From Rhodoferax sp. (lineage in GTDB: Bacteria; Pseudomonadota; Gammaproteobacteria; Burkholderiales; Burkholderiaceae_C): 5,133 bases of DNA. The stretch covers positions 1 through 5,133 of the forward strand of contig JADGRK010000200.1 in assembly GCA_017880985.1 (NCBI GenBank), given 5' to 3'. The translations under genes and the position numbers were made by a program. Of the stretch, positions 1-5,127 are shown in pieces (the first letter of the stretch is position 1; every line of letters starts with the position of its first letter). A model generated the notes under the pieces. That model had not been told where the DNA came from and ran no database searches. It was given only the letters and a program-made list of their open reading frames with translations.

Positions 1-49
1 CCAGACCGAGCGTGGCAAGTTCAACGATCAGCCAGGGTTCAAGGTTCAC
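1..49 (-). CDS. Possible 5' end of a leftward gene, hydrophobic N-terminus (partial)
   Basis: A GTG at 49-47 on the minus strand opens a frame that stays open to the window edge. It reads MNLEPWLIVELATLGL, 16 residues. The short acidic head followed by a leucine/alanine-rich hydrophobic run looks like the first membrane segment of an integral membrane protein. It is reminiscent of the N-termini of TauE/SafE-type permeases, but 16 residues cannot establish a family. No purine-rich Shine-Dalgarno precedes the GTG; the minus-strand sequence just upstream is pyrimidine-rich. The start is therefore uncertain, and the frame could be fortuitous. If real, it may be the neighbouring gene outside the accessory cluster, transcribed in the same direction as the metK-like group but separated from it by about 300 non-coding bases. 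Confidence 0.33.
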   Translation of the reverse strand, partial: MNLEPWLIVELATLGL

Positions 50-90
50 AGAAACAACCGGGAGGAAAGGGAGAGAAAGGTGTCTGCAAG

Positions 91-124
91 TGCCGCCGGA
101 CCGGCATCCTGAACCTGGGTTCAG
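91..124. repeat. Two adjacent short inverted repeats
   Basis: TGCCG (91-95) pairs with CGGCA (102-106) around a six-base loop. Three bases further on, CTGAACC (109-115) pairs perfectly with GGTTCAG (118-124) around only two bases, so that repeat is almost a pure palindrome. There is no T-run on either side, so terminator function is not supported. If the leftward gene at 49 is real, these lie in its leader; an operator or leader structure is possible. Confidence 0.45.
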
Positions 125-136
125 TCCCTCCAATGG

Positions 137-172
137 AATAGTTTAAAAATGTAATAAAAGTACCAACAAATT
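137..172 (-). promoter_or_regulatory. AT-rich block, possible leftward promoter
   Basis: This is the most AT-rich part of the window. On the minus strand, TTGGTA (166-161) lies 17 bases before AACTAT (143-138). That spacing is right, but the matches to the sigma-70 consensus are only 4/6 and 3/6. It would drive transcription toward the possible gene starting at 49. Other weak pairings can be drawn on both strands, so this is a region-level suggestion only. Confidence 0.22.
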
Positions 173-351
173 GACCAACACTTCGCGCTGACGGTTCGGG
201 TTTCACGGAGACGCCCGCTTGTATTGCGCACTAAGTATCGCATTGTTCCAAAGATTGTCCGAGCGCATGTCAACGGGTCCAATCCTGCGAGATGCGCGTG
301 ACACGCCAGTGGGCGCGTCGGTGGAGGGCGTACTCGGCGTCAACCGCGACC

Positions 352-567
352 TTATATCTTCAGGCATTGGTCAATCGCATCCCTCATTTTGGTCAACTCA
401 AATCCCGTCACCATAACCCGGTGGACCACGCGCAGCGCTGACGGGTCTCTTGCGCTAAGCAACTGGCTGTGAATCAGGATTTCAAAGCTGCCCGGCAAAG
501 CCACGACCGGGTGGATCGTGAGCGTTTCGATGTAGTTGTCGGTTTGGGCCAAAGTGCATGTTGTCAT
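352..567 (-). CDS. Small protein of unknown function (71 aa)
   Basis: I do not recognise this protein. From the ATG at 567 it has 71 residues, with a beta-strand-like middle (residues 17-32, 'TIHPVVALPGSFEILI') and a likely C-terminal helix (about residues 57-70). There is no signal peptide, membrane segment or metal motif. The ATG is preferred because a GAG-containing stretch precedes it at a usable distance; the frame also extends to a TTG at 579. It lies 53 bases downstream of the metK-like gene on the same strand with no terminator visible between them, so it is probably the last gene of that transcript. Codon use looks ordinary for the window and the opposite-strand frame looks worse, but a gene this short could be spurious. 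Confidence 0.45.
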   Translation of the reverse strand: MTTCTLAQTDNYIETLTIHPVVALPGSFEILIHSQLLSARDPSALRVVHRVMVTGFELTKMRDAIDQCLKI

Positions 568-620
568 AAAAATTCTCAAGTTAAAAATGCGTTAAGAGTC
601 AGGTGAACGAAAAAAATGTC

Positions 621-1718
621 TTAAAGCCTCCCCAGTTGCTCCCAGGGGTAATCGGCCTTCTCGAAGTGCCCCCAACGAGCCACCTCAACGAGGTTGACAA
701 CCGAGAAATGCTCCCCGCTGCGCAACAGTGATAGATCGATGCAGCGGGCGACCTGGTCCGCCACTACAGACTGTCCGGCTGGTGCCTCAATATTCAGCAC
801 CCGAGCCTCGCGGTCACCCGGAAACCAGTGCAGGGTCACGCGTGCTTCGGTCGCCAGGCCGAGTTGAACCATCAGCTTTGCCAGTCGGCGCGCATGCAGG
901 CCCCCAGCCCGATCAGCTTTGAAGAAGTCTTTGCCAGACCAGGCACCGCCCCCAATAGCCACACGCGGCCCGTAAGCATCCACCACCAACTTTTTGCCAG
1001 AGAGCCCGTTATCACCCTCCGGGCCACCCACTTCAAACGCACCGGCACCGTTGACGGTCAATTGTTCCGGCAATGCCGGGAGCAGTCCCGGCCACAGCAC
1101 CGAGAGCCTCTTAAGCTCATCACCAATGGCCAGACGCACCGCCGTATGCAGCCCCACGTCGTCGGCGGCGGCACGCTGCTGTGGCGAGCAGCTGAAGGAA
1201 TCAAGCGCCCAGGACGCGCCGTCTTCGCGTACCACCACCAGCACCTTGCCGTCTGGTCCCAATTCCAAAGCGGGCACCTCGCGCTTGAGCGCATGCAGCC
1301 TATGTGCCAGTTTGCCCACCAGCCAGTGCTCAACCGGCAGGTGGTTGGTCTGCACTAGATCGTTGGCGTAGCCAATGCAAATCGCCTGATCGTCCGAGAG
1401 CTCACGAAACTGAGCTTCACCCTCTTCAAGCGGTCCCAGGCAGAGATGGTTTTCGACCACGACTTCTTCCGGCGCTGGATACCAGCCATCGCCGTAACCG
1501 GCCGAGCGGTAAACATCGCGCACAATGCTTTCGGCATCCTTGCAGGCAATGCGTCCGGTGATGAAGACGCGGTTACGGTGAATGGCGACTTCCACGCCAA
1601 CCAGTGCCCGGTGCTCACGTCGGCTGGCCTCCAACACCAGCGCATCGGCGATGGCGTCACAAATCTTGTCGGGGTGCCCCGGGAATACAAATTCGGCTGC
1701 ATAAGTTCTGCTGTTCAC
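621..1718 (-). CDS. Divergent S-adenosylmethionine synthetase (MetK family)
   Basis: Methionine adenosyltransferase family: cytosolic enzymes that make S-adenosylmethionine from ATP and methionine with loss of the whole triphosphate. The 365-residue product (E. coli MetK has 384) shows GHPDK (14-18), a reduced 'DDQ' (109-111) where the family has GAGDQG, GPDGK (154-158), GGPEGDNGLSGKK (231-243), GGGAWSGKD (256-264) with K263, K267 and D269, and a C-terminal WGHF...YPWE (349-360). Aligned by eye to E. coli, H14, D16, K165, K245, K265, K269 and D271 are retained. R244 is lysine (K242), E55 is arginine (R56), and the Q98 segment is not conserved, so methionine recognition may be altered. The GTG start at 1718 has GGAG seven bases upstream; the open frame further upstream encodes nothing MetK-like and overlaps the VWA gene. 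That gene's TGA is only two bases before the GTG, which suggests coupled translation. It is probably an accessory paralogue, not the housekeeping copy. Confidence 0.88.
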   Translation of the reverse strand: MNSRTYAAEFVFPGHPDKICDAIADALVLEASRREHRALVGVEVAIHRNRVFITGRIACKDAESIVRDVYRSAGYGDGWYPAPEEVVVENHLCLGPLEEGEAQFRELSDDQAICIGYANDLVQTNHLPVEHWLVGKLAHRLHALKREVPALELGPDGKVLVVVREDGASWALDSFSCSPQQRAAADDVGLHTAVRLAIGDELKRLSVLWPGLLPALPEQLTVNGAGAFEVGGPEGDNGLSGKKLVVDAYGPRVAIGGGAWSGKDFFKADRAGGLHARRLAKLMVQLGLATEARVTLHWFPGDREARVLNIEAPAGQSVVADQVARCIDLSLLRSGEHFSVVNLVEVARWGHFEKADYPWEQLGRL

Positions 1719-1720
1719 GA

Positions 1721-2695
1721 TCAAACTCCAAGTGAAAGGGTGGCGCAGTGGTTGGCGACGGCCGTCAGATCCGTCTGATTGAGATTGCCGCCCAGGTAGG
1801 CGACAGCGAGCTTGGCGCCGCTTAGCGTGCCCTGATGCTGGCCTTTGGGTATGCCCACCCAGCCATCGGTGATGAGCAAAGCCCGGTGGACCCGGTTGTT
1901 TGCCATGTGGGTGGCAACGCAAGCAATATCAGTGCCGCCATCGGTCTTGCAGACCCCAAGGCGCAGTTCAGCCAAACTGATGTCCACCACCTTGGTAGAA
2001 AACAGATGCACGGTGGGGTTCACCAGCGACTGGCAATCGAGTACGGCGCCATACAACGGTCCTTTGACGCAGTCCATGCTGCCCGAGACATCGAGGTAAA
2101 CATGCACCCGTTCACCGGAGCGAACCGAATGCCGCCAGGGGACCTGACCGACATGCAACAAGGGATCAACTCCGAGTGCGTGCAGCACCAGGGATCGCCG
2201 ATCCAGGCAAGGAATGGGCGTTGGCACTTCCAGCGTGTCCAATCGCAAGCGCCGAACTGCACCTGGGCCAAACCCAGCCACCTTGCGAATCAGCTCACGC
2301 AGCACACGCCGGTTGGAGGCGATGCGGCTTGGCTGCACTGTGGTTGATTGAAGCACTTCGGCCAGCGAGCGTCCCCGGATCGGGTCGGGTGGCTGAGGCC
2401 ACTGCTCAACGATGGAGCGTACGATGTCAAAGAGCACCGGCGACTGGTTCTCCAGTTGACTCGCAGTCGCGTCGCCGCCTTGATGACCGCCGAGCAAGGG
2501 AATGCCCGCGATGCCCTGTTCGACCAGCAGCTTGGGCAGCACCTCATAAACCTCCTGATAACTCGCACCCGCATCAGAGTAAAGCGCTGTGTGGATCTCG
2601 CGTGCGCGAGCCTGTTGTGACTTCGGCAAGGCGGCAATGCCGCTGGCAGTGACGGGTTTGCCGGGCCAACCCGGGGGCGGGCGCAGCAGGCACAT
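1721..2695 (-). CDS. VWA domain protein with intact MIDAS motif
   Basis: From the ATG at 2695 the product has 324 residues. The C-terminal half is a von Willebrand factor A domain: strand HVYLDVSGSM (198-207) gives the metal-ion-dependent adhesion site residues D202, S204 and S206. GGTD (253-256) supplies the threonine and LLITDG (273-278) the distal aspartate. The N-terminal 190 residues are helical and rich in Q, R and L with no motif I can name. There is no signal peptide or membrane segment, so it is probably cytosolic. Such intracellular VWA proteins usually scaffold Mg-dependent complexes, often with MoxR-type AAA+ ATPases, and none is visible here. The layout resembles DUF2201-like or TROVE-like VWA proteins, but I cannot choose between them. 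A TTG at 2779 would add 28 residues and overlap the divergent gene at 2738; the ATG was preferred, although neither has a strong ribosome binding site. Confidence 0.78.
   Translation of the reverse strand: MCLLRPPPGWPGKPVTASGIAALPKSQQARAREIHTALYSDAGASYQEVYEVLPKLLVEQGIAGIPLLGGHQGGDATASQLENQSPVLFDIVRSIVEQWPQPPDPIRGRSLAEVLQSTTVQPSRIASNRRVLRELIRKVAGFGPGAVRRLRLDTLEVPTPIPCLDRRSLVLHALGVDPLLHVGQVPWRHSVRSGERVHVYLDVSGSMDCVKGPLYGAVLDCQSLVNPTVHLFSTKVVDISLAELRLGVCKTDGGTDIACVATHMANNRVHRALLITDGWVGIPKGQHQGTLSGAKLAVAYLGGNLNQTDLTAVANHCATLSLGV
1726..1729 (-). promoter_or_regulatory. Ribosome binding site of the MetK-like gene
   Basis: GGAG on the minus strand, seven bases before the GTG at 1718. It lies inside the last codons of the VWA gene and fixes the MetK-like start at the GTG instead of at the long upstream extension. 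Confidence 0.7.
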
Positions 2696-2737
2696 GGGAA
2701 ACGACCCTGCATCGTAATAATCGGTAAAGAACGCGGT
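2696..2737. promoter_or_regulatory. Divergent start region between the two gene groups
   Basis: Only 42 bases separate the chosen VWA start (2695, leftward) from the chosen PcfJ-like start (2738, rightward). I see no good -35/-10 pair for either direction here. Promoters probably lie inside the opposing coding sequences, or one of the two starts is wrong. Both groups must begin transcription from around this point, because they diverge and no other gene lies between them. Confidence 0.35.
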
Positions 2738-3442
2738 GTGGACATTTTGCGCATCGCTCAGGCCTTTGGCACCGAACAACTGGTGCCACCGTGGCTACTG
2801 CATGCCTTTATTCAATTGGGCGGTACACCGAATGCACCCAAGACCGGTTATGCCAAACGGCTCCATGACATGTTCCCGCTGTGCAAGCGGCTGGGTCATT
2901 TGGTCGCTAAGGCAGATGAGTCAGACCTGGCGTTGTTAAAGGACCGTGCGCAGGATGTCTGCAATTGGGCTTCGGACCATTTGGAAGAAATGCCCATGGG
3001 CTATGTACGCCGGGCCAGCTTGCTTGGGCTGATCCGCAAGACCGATGCGCAGCAGGCGCTGGATGCCATGCGTCTGCGGGGCGCAAAAGGTTGGAAGGTC
3101 GCCTATCAGTTGACGCTAACAACTCGGAACGAGCAGGCGGTCATTCTAAATAGTCCGCTGGCCATTTGGACCGAGGGTCGGGATATGCGCCACTGCGCAG
3201 ACAAATATACCGACGAGTGCAGGCGCGGCGACTGGCTGATGGTTTCCCTGCGCAAACAGGGTTGCAGTCGGGCACTGGCCACGGTTGCCTTTGATCTGCG
3301 TTCAAGCCGCGTCAAACGGGCAAATATTGCTGGATTCGCCAACACCCTGGTCAACGCAGAAGTGCTTCAGTTGGCGCAGGAGTGTCAGGACCAATTGCAA
3401 TCGCAGCACAACCGAATGCACAAGGAATGCGAGCCAGCTTGA
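2738..3442 (+). CDS. PcfJ-like domain protein
   Basis: The 234-residue product carries the signature I associate with PcfJ-like proteins, a family named after a gene of Enterococcus conjugative plasmid pCF10 and common on mobile elements. A strand with a GRxMRHC turn (147-153) leads into RHCADKY (151-157) and C161-x2-G164. A segment 'DWLMVSLRK' (165-173) and 'LATVAFDL' (180-187) then follow, with a late AN (201-202) near the end. The molecular function of the family is unknown to me; H152, C153 and C161 could form a metal or catalytic site. The N-terminal 130 residues are helical and less distinctive. There are no membrane segments. The GTG at 2738 gives the longest credible product but has only a weak ribosome binding site; a GTG at 2783 is an alternative. 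It heads the rightward group, 95 bases before the deacetylase. The family call rests on motif memory and is moderate. Confidence 0.6.
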   Translation: MDILRIAQAFGTEQLVPPWLLHAFIQLGGTPNAPKTGYAKRLHDMFPLCKRLGHLVAKADESDLALLKDRAQDVCNWASDHLEEMPMGYVRRASLLGLIRKTDAQQALDAMRLRGAKGWKVAYQLTLTTRNEQAVILNSPLAIWTEGRDMRHCADKYTDECRRGDWLMVSLRKQGCSRALATVAFDLRSSRVKRANIAGFANTLVNAEVLQLAQECQDQLQSQHNRMHKECEPA

Positions 3443-3503
3443 TCTTCAAGCACGACGCCCTTGGCTCAGGTTATGAGACACCAAGAGCGAAGACTCTTGA
3501 AGA
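3443..3503 (+). ncRNA. Potential structured leader upstream of the deacetylase gene
   Basis: Immediately after the PcfJ-like stop, TCTTCAAG (3443-3450) pairs perfectly with CTTGAAGA (3496-3503). Nested inside are CTTGG (3460-3464) with CCAAG (3481-3485), then CTCA (3465-3468) with TGAG (3474-3477) closing a five-base GGTTA loop. This gives a three-tier stem with an internal loop of 9 and 10 bases and a three-base bulge. It ends 34 bases before the deacetylase ATG and is not followed by a T-run, so it is not a classical terminator. It may be a cis-acting RNA element or mRNA processing structure; no known riboswitch class is recognised. Confidence 0.35.
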
Positions 3504-3537
3504 ACAGATTGATTGGCAAGTTCAAAGAAAGACAACC

Positions 3538-4455
3538 ATGTTTACACCCATTTTTTACGATCCACGTCAAAGCATCGTCGACGTCCAGAGCTTCTCCAAA
3601 TCTGCCGGCAAGCCTGAGCGCTTTGTCCAACTGATGCAGCACTACGATTTTCGCTCTTACGGCCCGAACTACGGCAATAAGCTACACCCAGTGACCGCGA
3701 TCACTCGCGAGGACTTGTACCGCGTTCACGACCGTGCCTTTGTTGATGGCGTATTCGCTGGCACCGAACTCAACGGCTTCGAGAACTACGACACCCGCGT
3801 CCCTGAGGCCTGCTTGTGGATTATCGGCAGCCTGCTGGTCGCATCGAAGCACGCGATGGCAAATCCACCTACCCCGGCCTGCTCGCCAACCTCTGGCTAC
3901 CACCACGCGACGCACCGCGAATCGGGTGGCTATTGCACTTTCAATGGCTTGATGGTGGTGGCCGCCGAGCTGATTGCGGAGAACTCCAAAGTCAAGATTG
4001 GCATCCTTGATTGCGACCAACATTTTGGGAACGGTACCGAGAACATCCTGAAGCATTACCCGTTGTTGGCCAAGCGCGTCATCCACCGCACGGCAGGCCA
4101 GTACTTTCCCGGGGATGATTCTGAAACTGAAGCACTGGAGTTTCAGGCCTGGCTGCACCACAGCATCGCTGAGATCAATGCCTTTGACTGCGACCTCGTC
4201 CTGTACCAGGCGGGCGCCGATGCGCACATCAATGACCCGATGGGTGGCTTCCTCGACGACGCCGGGCTGGCGCTGCGCGACCGAACCGTCTTCAACACCA
4301 TCAAGGCGCCAATCGCGTGGTGTCTTGCTGGAGGTTATCAAGCAAACAAATGCGGCAGCCTGGCCACCGACCCGGTCTTACGCATCCACCACAACACCCT
4401 TCTCGAATCCAACGCGAGCCTCAAGAACCGCATCAACCAAGGAACAACAGCATGA
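3538..4455 (+). CDS. Zinc-dependent deacetylase, histone deacetylase/acetylpolyamine amidohydrolase superfamily
   Basis: A 305-residue member of the arginase-deacetylase fold family, which hydrolyses acetyl-amides of lysine side chains, polyamines or related amines at a zinc centre. The motifs run in order: VHDRAFVDG (63-71); SGYHHA (119-124) with the catalytic histidine pair H122/H123; GGYCTFNG (130-137); LDCDQHFGNGT (157-167), where D160 and H162 are zinc ligands; GADAHINDPMGG (226-237), where D228 is the third ligand; and LAGGYQ (263-268) with the transition-state tyrosine Y267. Nothing catalytic is missing and the length is a complete single domain. There is no signal peptide, so the site is cytosolic. 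The ATG at 3538 was chosen because homologue-like sequence (FTPIFYDP...) begins there; the frame runs back to a GTG at 3382 but that would overlap the PcfJ-like gene. Its stop overlaps the next start. The substrate cannot be read from sequence. Confidence 0.92.
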   Translation: MFTPIFYDPRQSIVDVQSFSKSAGKPERFVQLMQHYDFRSYGPNYGNKLHPVTAITREDLYRVHDRAFVDGVFAGTELNGFENYDTRVPEACLWIIGSLLVASKHAMANPPTPACSPTSGYHHATHRESGGYCTFNGLMVVAAELIAENSKVKIGILDCDQHFGNGTENILKHYPLLAKRVIHRTAGQYFPGDDSETEALEFQAWLHHSIAEINAFDCDLVLYQAGADAHINDPMGGFLDDAGLALRDRTVFNTIKAPIAWCLAGGYQANKCGSLATDPVLRIHHNTLLESNASLKNRINQGTTA

Positions 4456-4712
4456 ACCAATTCACACCCGGGCCGTGGATCCGCAAGGGCGAACAAATCT
4501 GGAATGAAGACGAAGTGATGTACATCGCTGCCGACAACTTCAACACCATCAGCCCGAGCGAGACTCTGGAGGCCAACGCTCGGCTGATCTCTTGCGCTCC
4601 TCGCTTGTTGGACGTCTTGCGATACATTGTTGAGCGCCTGCCAGACGACGAGCCCAAAGCCGTCATGCTGGCCCGTTCCGCCATTCGAGTTGCCACTGGA
4701 GAATCAAAATGA
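4452..4712 (+). CDS. Small phage-type protein with FTPGPW start
   Basis: The 86-residue product begins MNQFTPGPW and later has ANARLISCAPRLLDVL (41-56). This pairing of an N-terminal FTPGPW with a later 'ANA-LI--AP-LL--L' helix is a recurring signature of small uncharacterised proteins in tailed phages and prophages. The function is unknown. It is predicted soluble: a short beta-rich first half, then a helical second half. The start is secure, with AAGGAA (4439-4444) seven bases upstream and the ATG overlapping the deacetylase stop as ATGA (4452-4455). It is therefore probably translated by ribosomes finishing the deacetylase. Its presence is the clearest hint that the cluster has a phage or prophage history. 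Confidence 0.72.
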   Translation: MNQFTPGPWIRKGEQIWNEDEVMYIAADNFNTISPSETLEANARLISCAPRLLDVLRYIVERLPDDEPKAVMLARSAIRVATGESK

Positions 4713-4942
4713 TGGCCACTCAAGAACAAATCCAGGATCTCAAACTGGCGCGTATCGTCGATCTCAGGCTCACGCAAGAGAAGATGGCCGGGCTGTTGGG
4801 CGTCTCCCTGCGGACCTACTGCCGGTTCGAGAAGAGTGGAGCGCCGCGGCTGGTGCAAAAACTGGTTCGGATGCTGGTTGGATCCCGGGTGCGCGATGGC
4901 TTAACCGGCACGATCAACACACCGGCCAATTCGTTCAATTGA
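4709..4942 (+). CDS. Small helix-turn-helix protein, possible regulator
   Basis: The 77-residue product contains a lambda-repressor/XRE-like helix-turn-helix: RLTQEKMAGLLGVSLRTYCRFE (20-41). LTQEKMAGLLG forms the first helix and turn, and VSLRTYCRFE the recognition helix. Proteins of this type bind operator DNA as dimers. The C-terminal 35 residues are basic, then polar, and carry no recognised domain. GGAGAA (4698-4703) lies five bases before the ATG at 4709, which overlaps the preceding stop as ATGA (4709-4712); a second ATG directly follows at 4712. It is last in the rightward group, a common place for an autoregulator. The near-palindrome 120 bases downstream is a candidate binding site, by position only. 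Confidence 0.65.
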   Translation: MMATQEQIQDLKLARIVDLRLTQEKMAGLLGVSLRTYCRFEKSGAPRLVQKLVRMLVGSRVRDGLTGTINTPANSFN

Positions 4943-5026
4943 CGTTACCTGGTCGGTATTCAAGGCTTCCTGTCGAAATACACCACAGTCCGCTCGCGCC
5001 ATACGGAAAACTTGTCCGGATTTCCA

Positions 5027-5059
5027 CTTCGATTCGCCTCTGAACGAAGACCTGTTTTT
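5027..5059 (+). terminator. Weak candidate intrinsic terminator
   Basis: CTTCG (5027-5031) pairs with CGAAG (5045-5049) around a 13-base loop, and TTTTT follows at 5055-5059. The stem is short, the loop large, and five bases separate the stem from the T-run. If it works at all, it would end the transcript of the helix-turn-helix gene before the next gene. Confidence 0.22.
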
Positions 5060-5060
5060 A

Positions 5061-5092
5061 GGCATACGACAACCACGTGATTTGCGTATGCC
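5061..5092. promoter_or_regulatory. 32-base near-palindrome, candidate operator
   Basis: GGCATACG (5061-5068) and CGTATGCC (5085-5092) are exact reverse complements, and CACGTG (5074-5079) sits at precisely the same centre. Counting inward, 13 of 16 base pairs are symmetrical; only 5069/5084, 5070/5083 and 5073/5080 fail. Because the centre is itself a palindrome without a loop, a DNA-binding dimer or tetramer site is more likely than an RNA hairpin. It lies 41 bases before the next expected start codon, a suitable place for repressor control. Confidence 0.55.
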
Positions 5093-5120
5093 ACTGAATC
5101 ATCGGCACCACAACCAAAAC

Positions 5121-5127
5121 AAAGGAA
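5121..5127 (+). promoter_or_regulatory. Ribosome binding site for a gene beginning beyond the window
   Basis: AAAGGAA is a strong Shine-Dalgarno match six bases before the window ends, and no start codon follows within the window. A rightward gene is expected to begin at about the first base after the edge, with the region from 4943 as its upstream leader. Confidence 0.5.

Larger units (their letters stand above)
50..351. other. Non-coding stretch with small inverted repeats and an AT-rich block
   Basis: No convincing gene lies here. It holds a purine-rich plus-strand tract (61-80), two adjacent inverted repeats (91-106 and 109-124), an AT-rich block around 137-172, and GGTTCA motifs at 36-41, 43-48 and 118-123. 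A TTG-started frame begins at 219 and runs antisense into the small gene at 352-567; it has no ribosome binding site or recognisable content and is not called. I see no strong rho-independent terminator for the leftward group that ends at 352. Confidence 0.6.

Noticed and set aside
1..106. Possible 6S RNA 3' portion, prompted by the GGTTCAAGGTT and GCCG-rich segments
   Set aside because: Only fragments look similar, the long central-bubble hairpin cannot be drawn within the window, and a leftward coding reading explains 1-49 equally well.
109..130. GGGTTCAGTCCC resembling a tRNA T-arm, as a possible tRNA or attachment-site remnant
   Set aside because: The loop would be six bases, not seven, the stem is too short, and no acceptor, anticodon or D arm can be drawn around it.
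296..306. GCGTG-A-CACGC inverted repeat as terminator of the leftward group
   Set aside because: Five pairs with a one-base centre cannot form a hairpin and no T-run follows on the minus strand.
219..416. 65-residue rightward frame from a TTG
   Set aside because: No ribosome binding site, no recognisable content, and it overlaps the 352-567 gene on the other strand.
1143..1149. CGTATGC inside the MetK-like gene as a second copy of the 5061-5092 half-site
   Set aside because: A single 7-base match in coding sequence without a paired half-site is expected by chance.
828..1358. 176-residue rightward frame opposite the MetK-like gene
   Set aside because: Antisense shadow; histidine- and glutamine-rich content without any domain, while the minus strand carries MetK motifs throughout.
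1835..2347. 170-residue rightward frame opposite the VWA gene
   Set aside because: Antisense shadow of the MIDAS-bearing frame; no ribosome binding site or known motif.
3382..3537. 52-residue N-terminal extension of the deacetylase
   Set aside because: It starts at a GTG inside the PcfJ-like gene, has no ribosome binding site, does not resemble the deacetylase fold, and the ATG at 3538 gives a complete domain.
3682..4341. 219-residue leftward frame inside the deacetylase gene
   Set aside because: It is the antisense of a clearly conserved enzyme with all motifs on the plus strand; long antisense frames are expected in GC-rich genes.
4627..5043. 138-residue rightward frame overlapping the helix-turn-helix gene
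   Set aside because: It overlaps two genes with good ribosome binding sites and ATGA coupling, and its translation has no recognisable domain.
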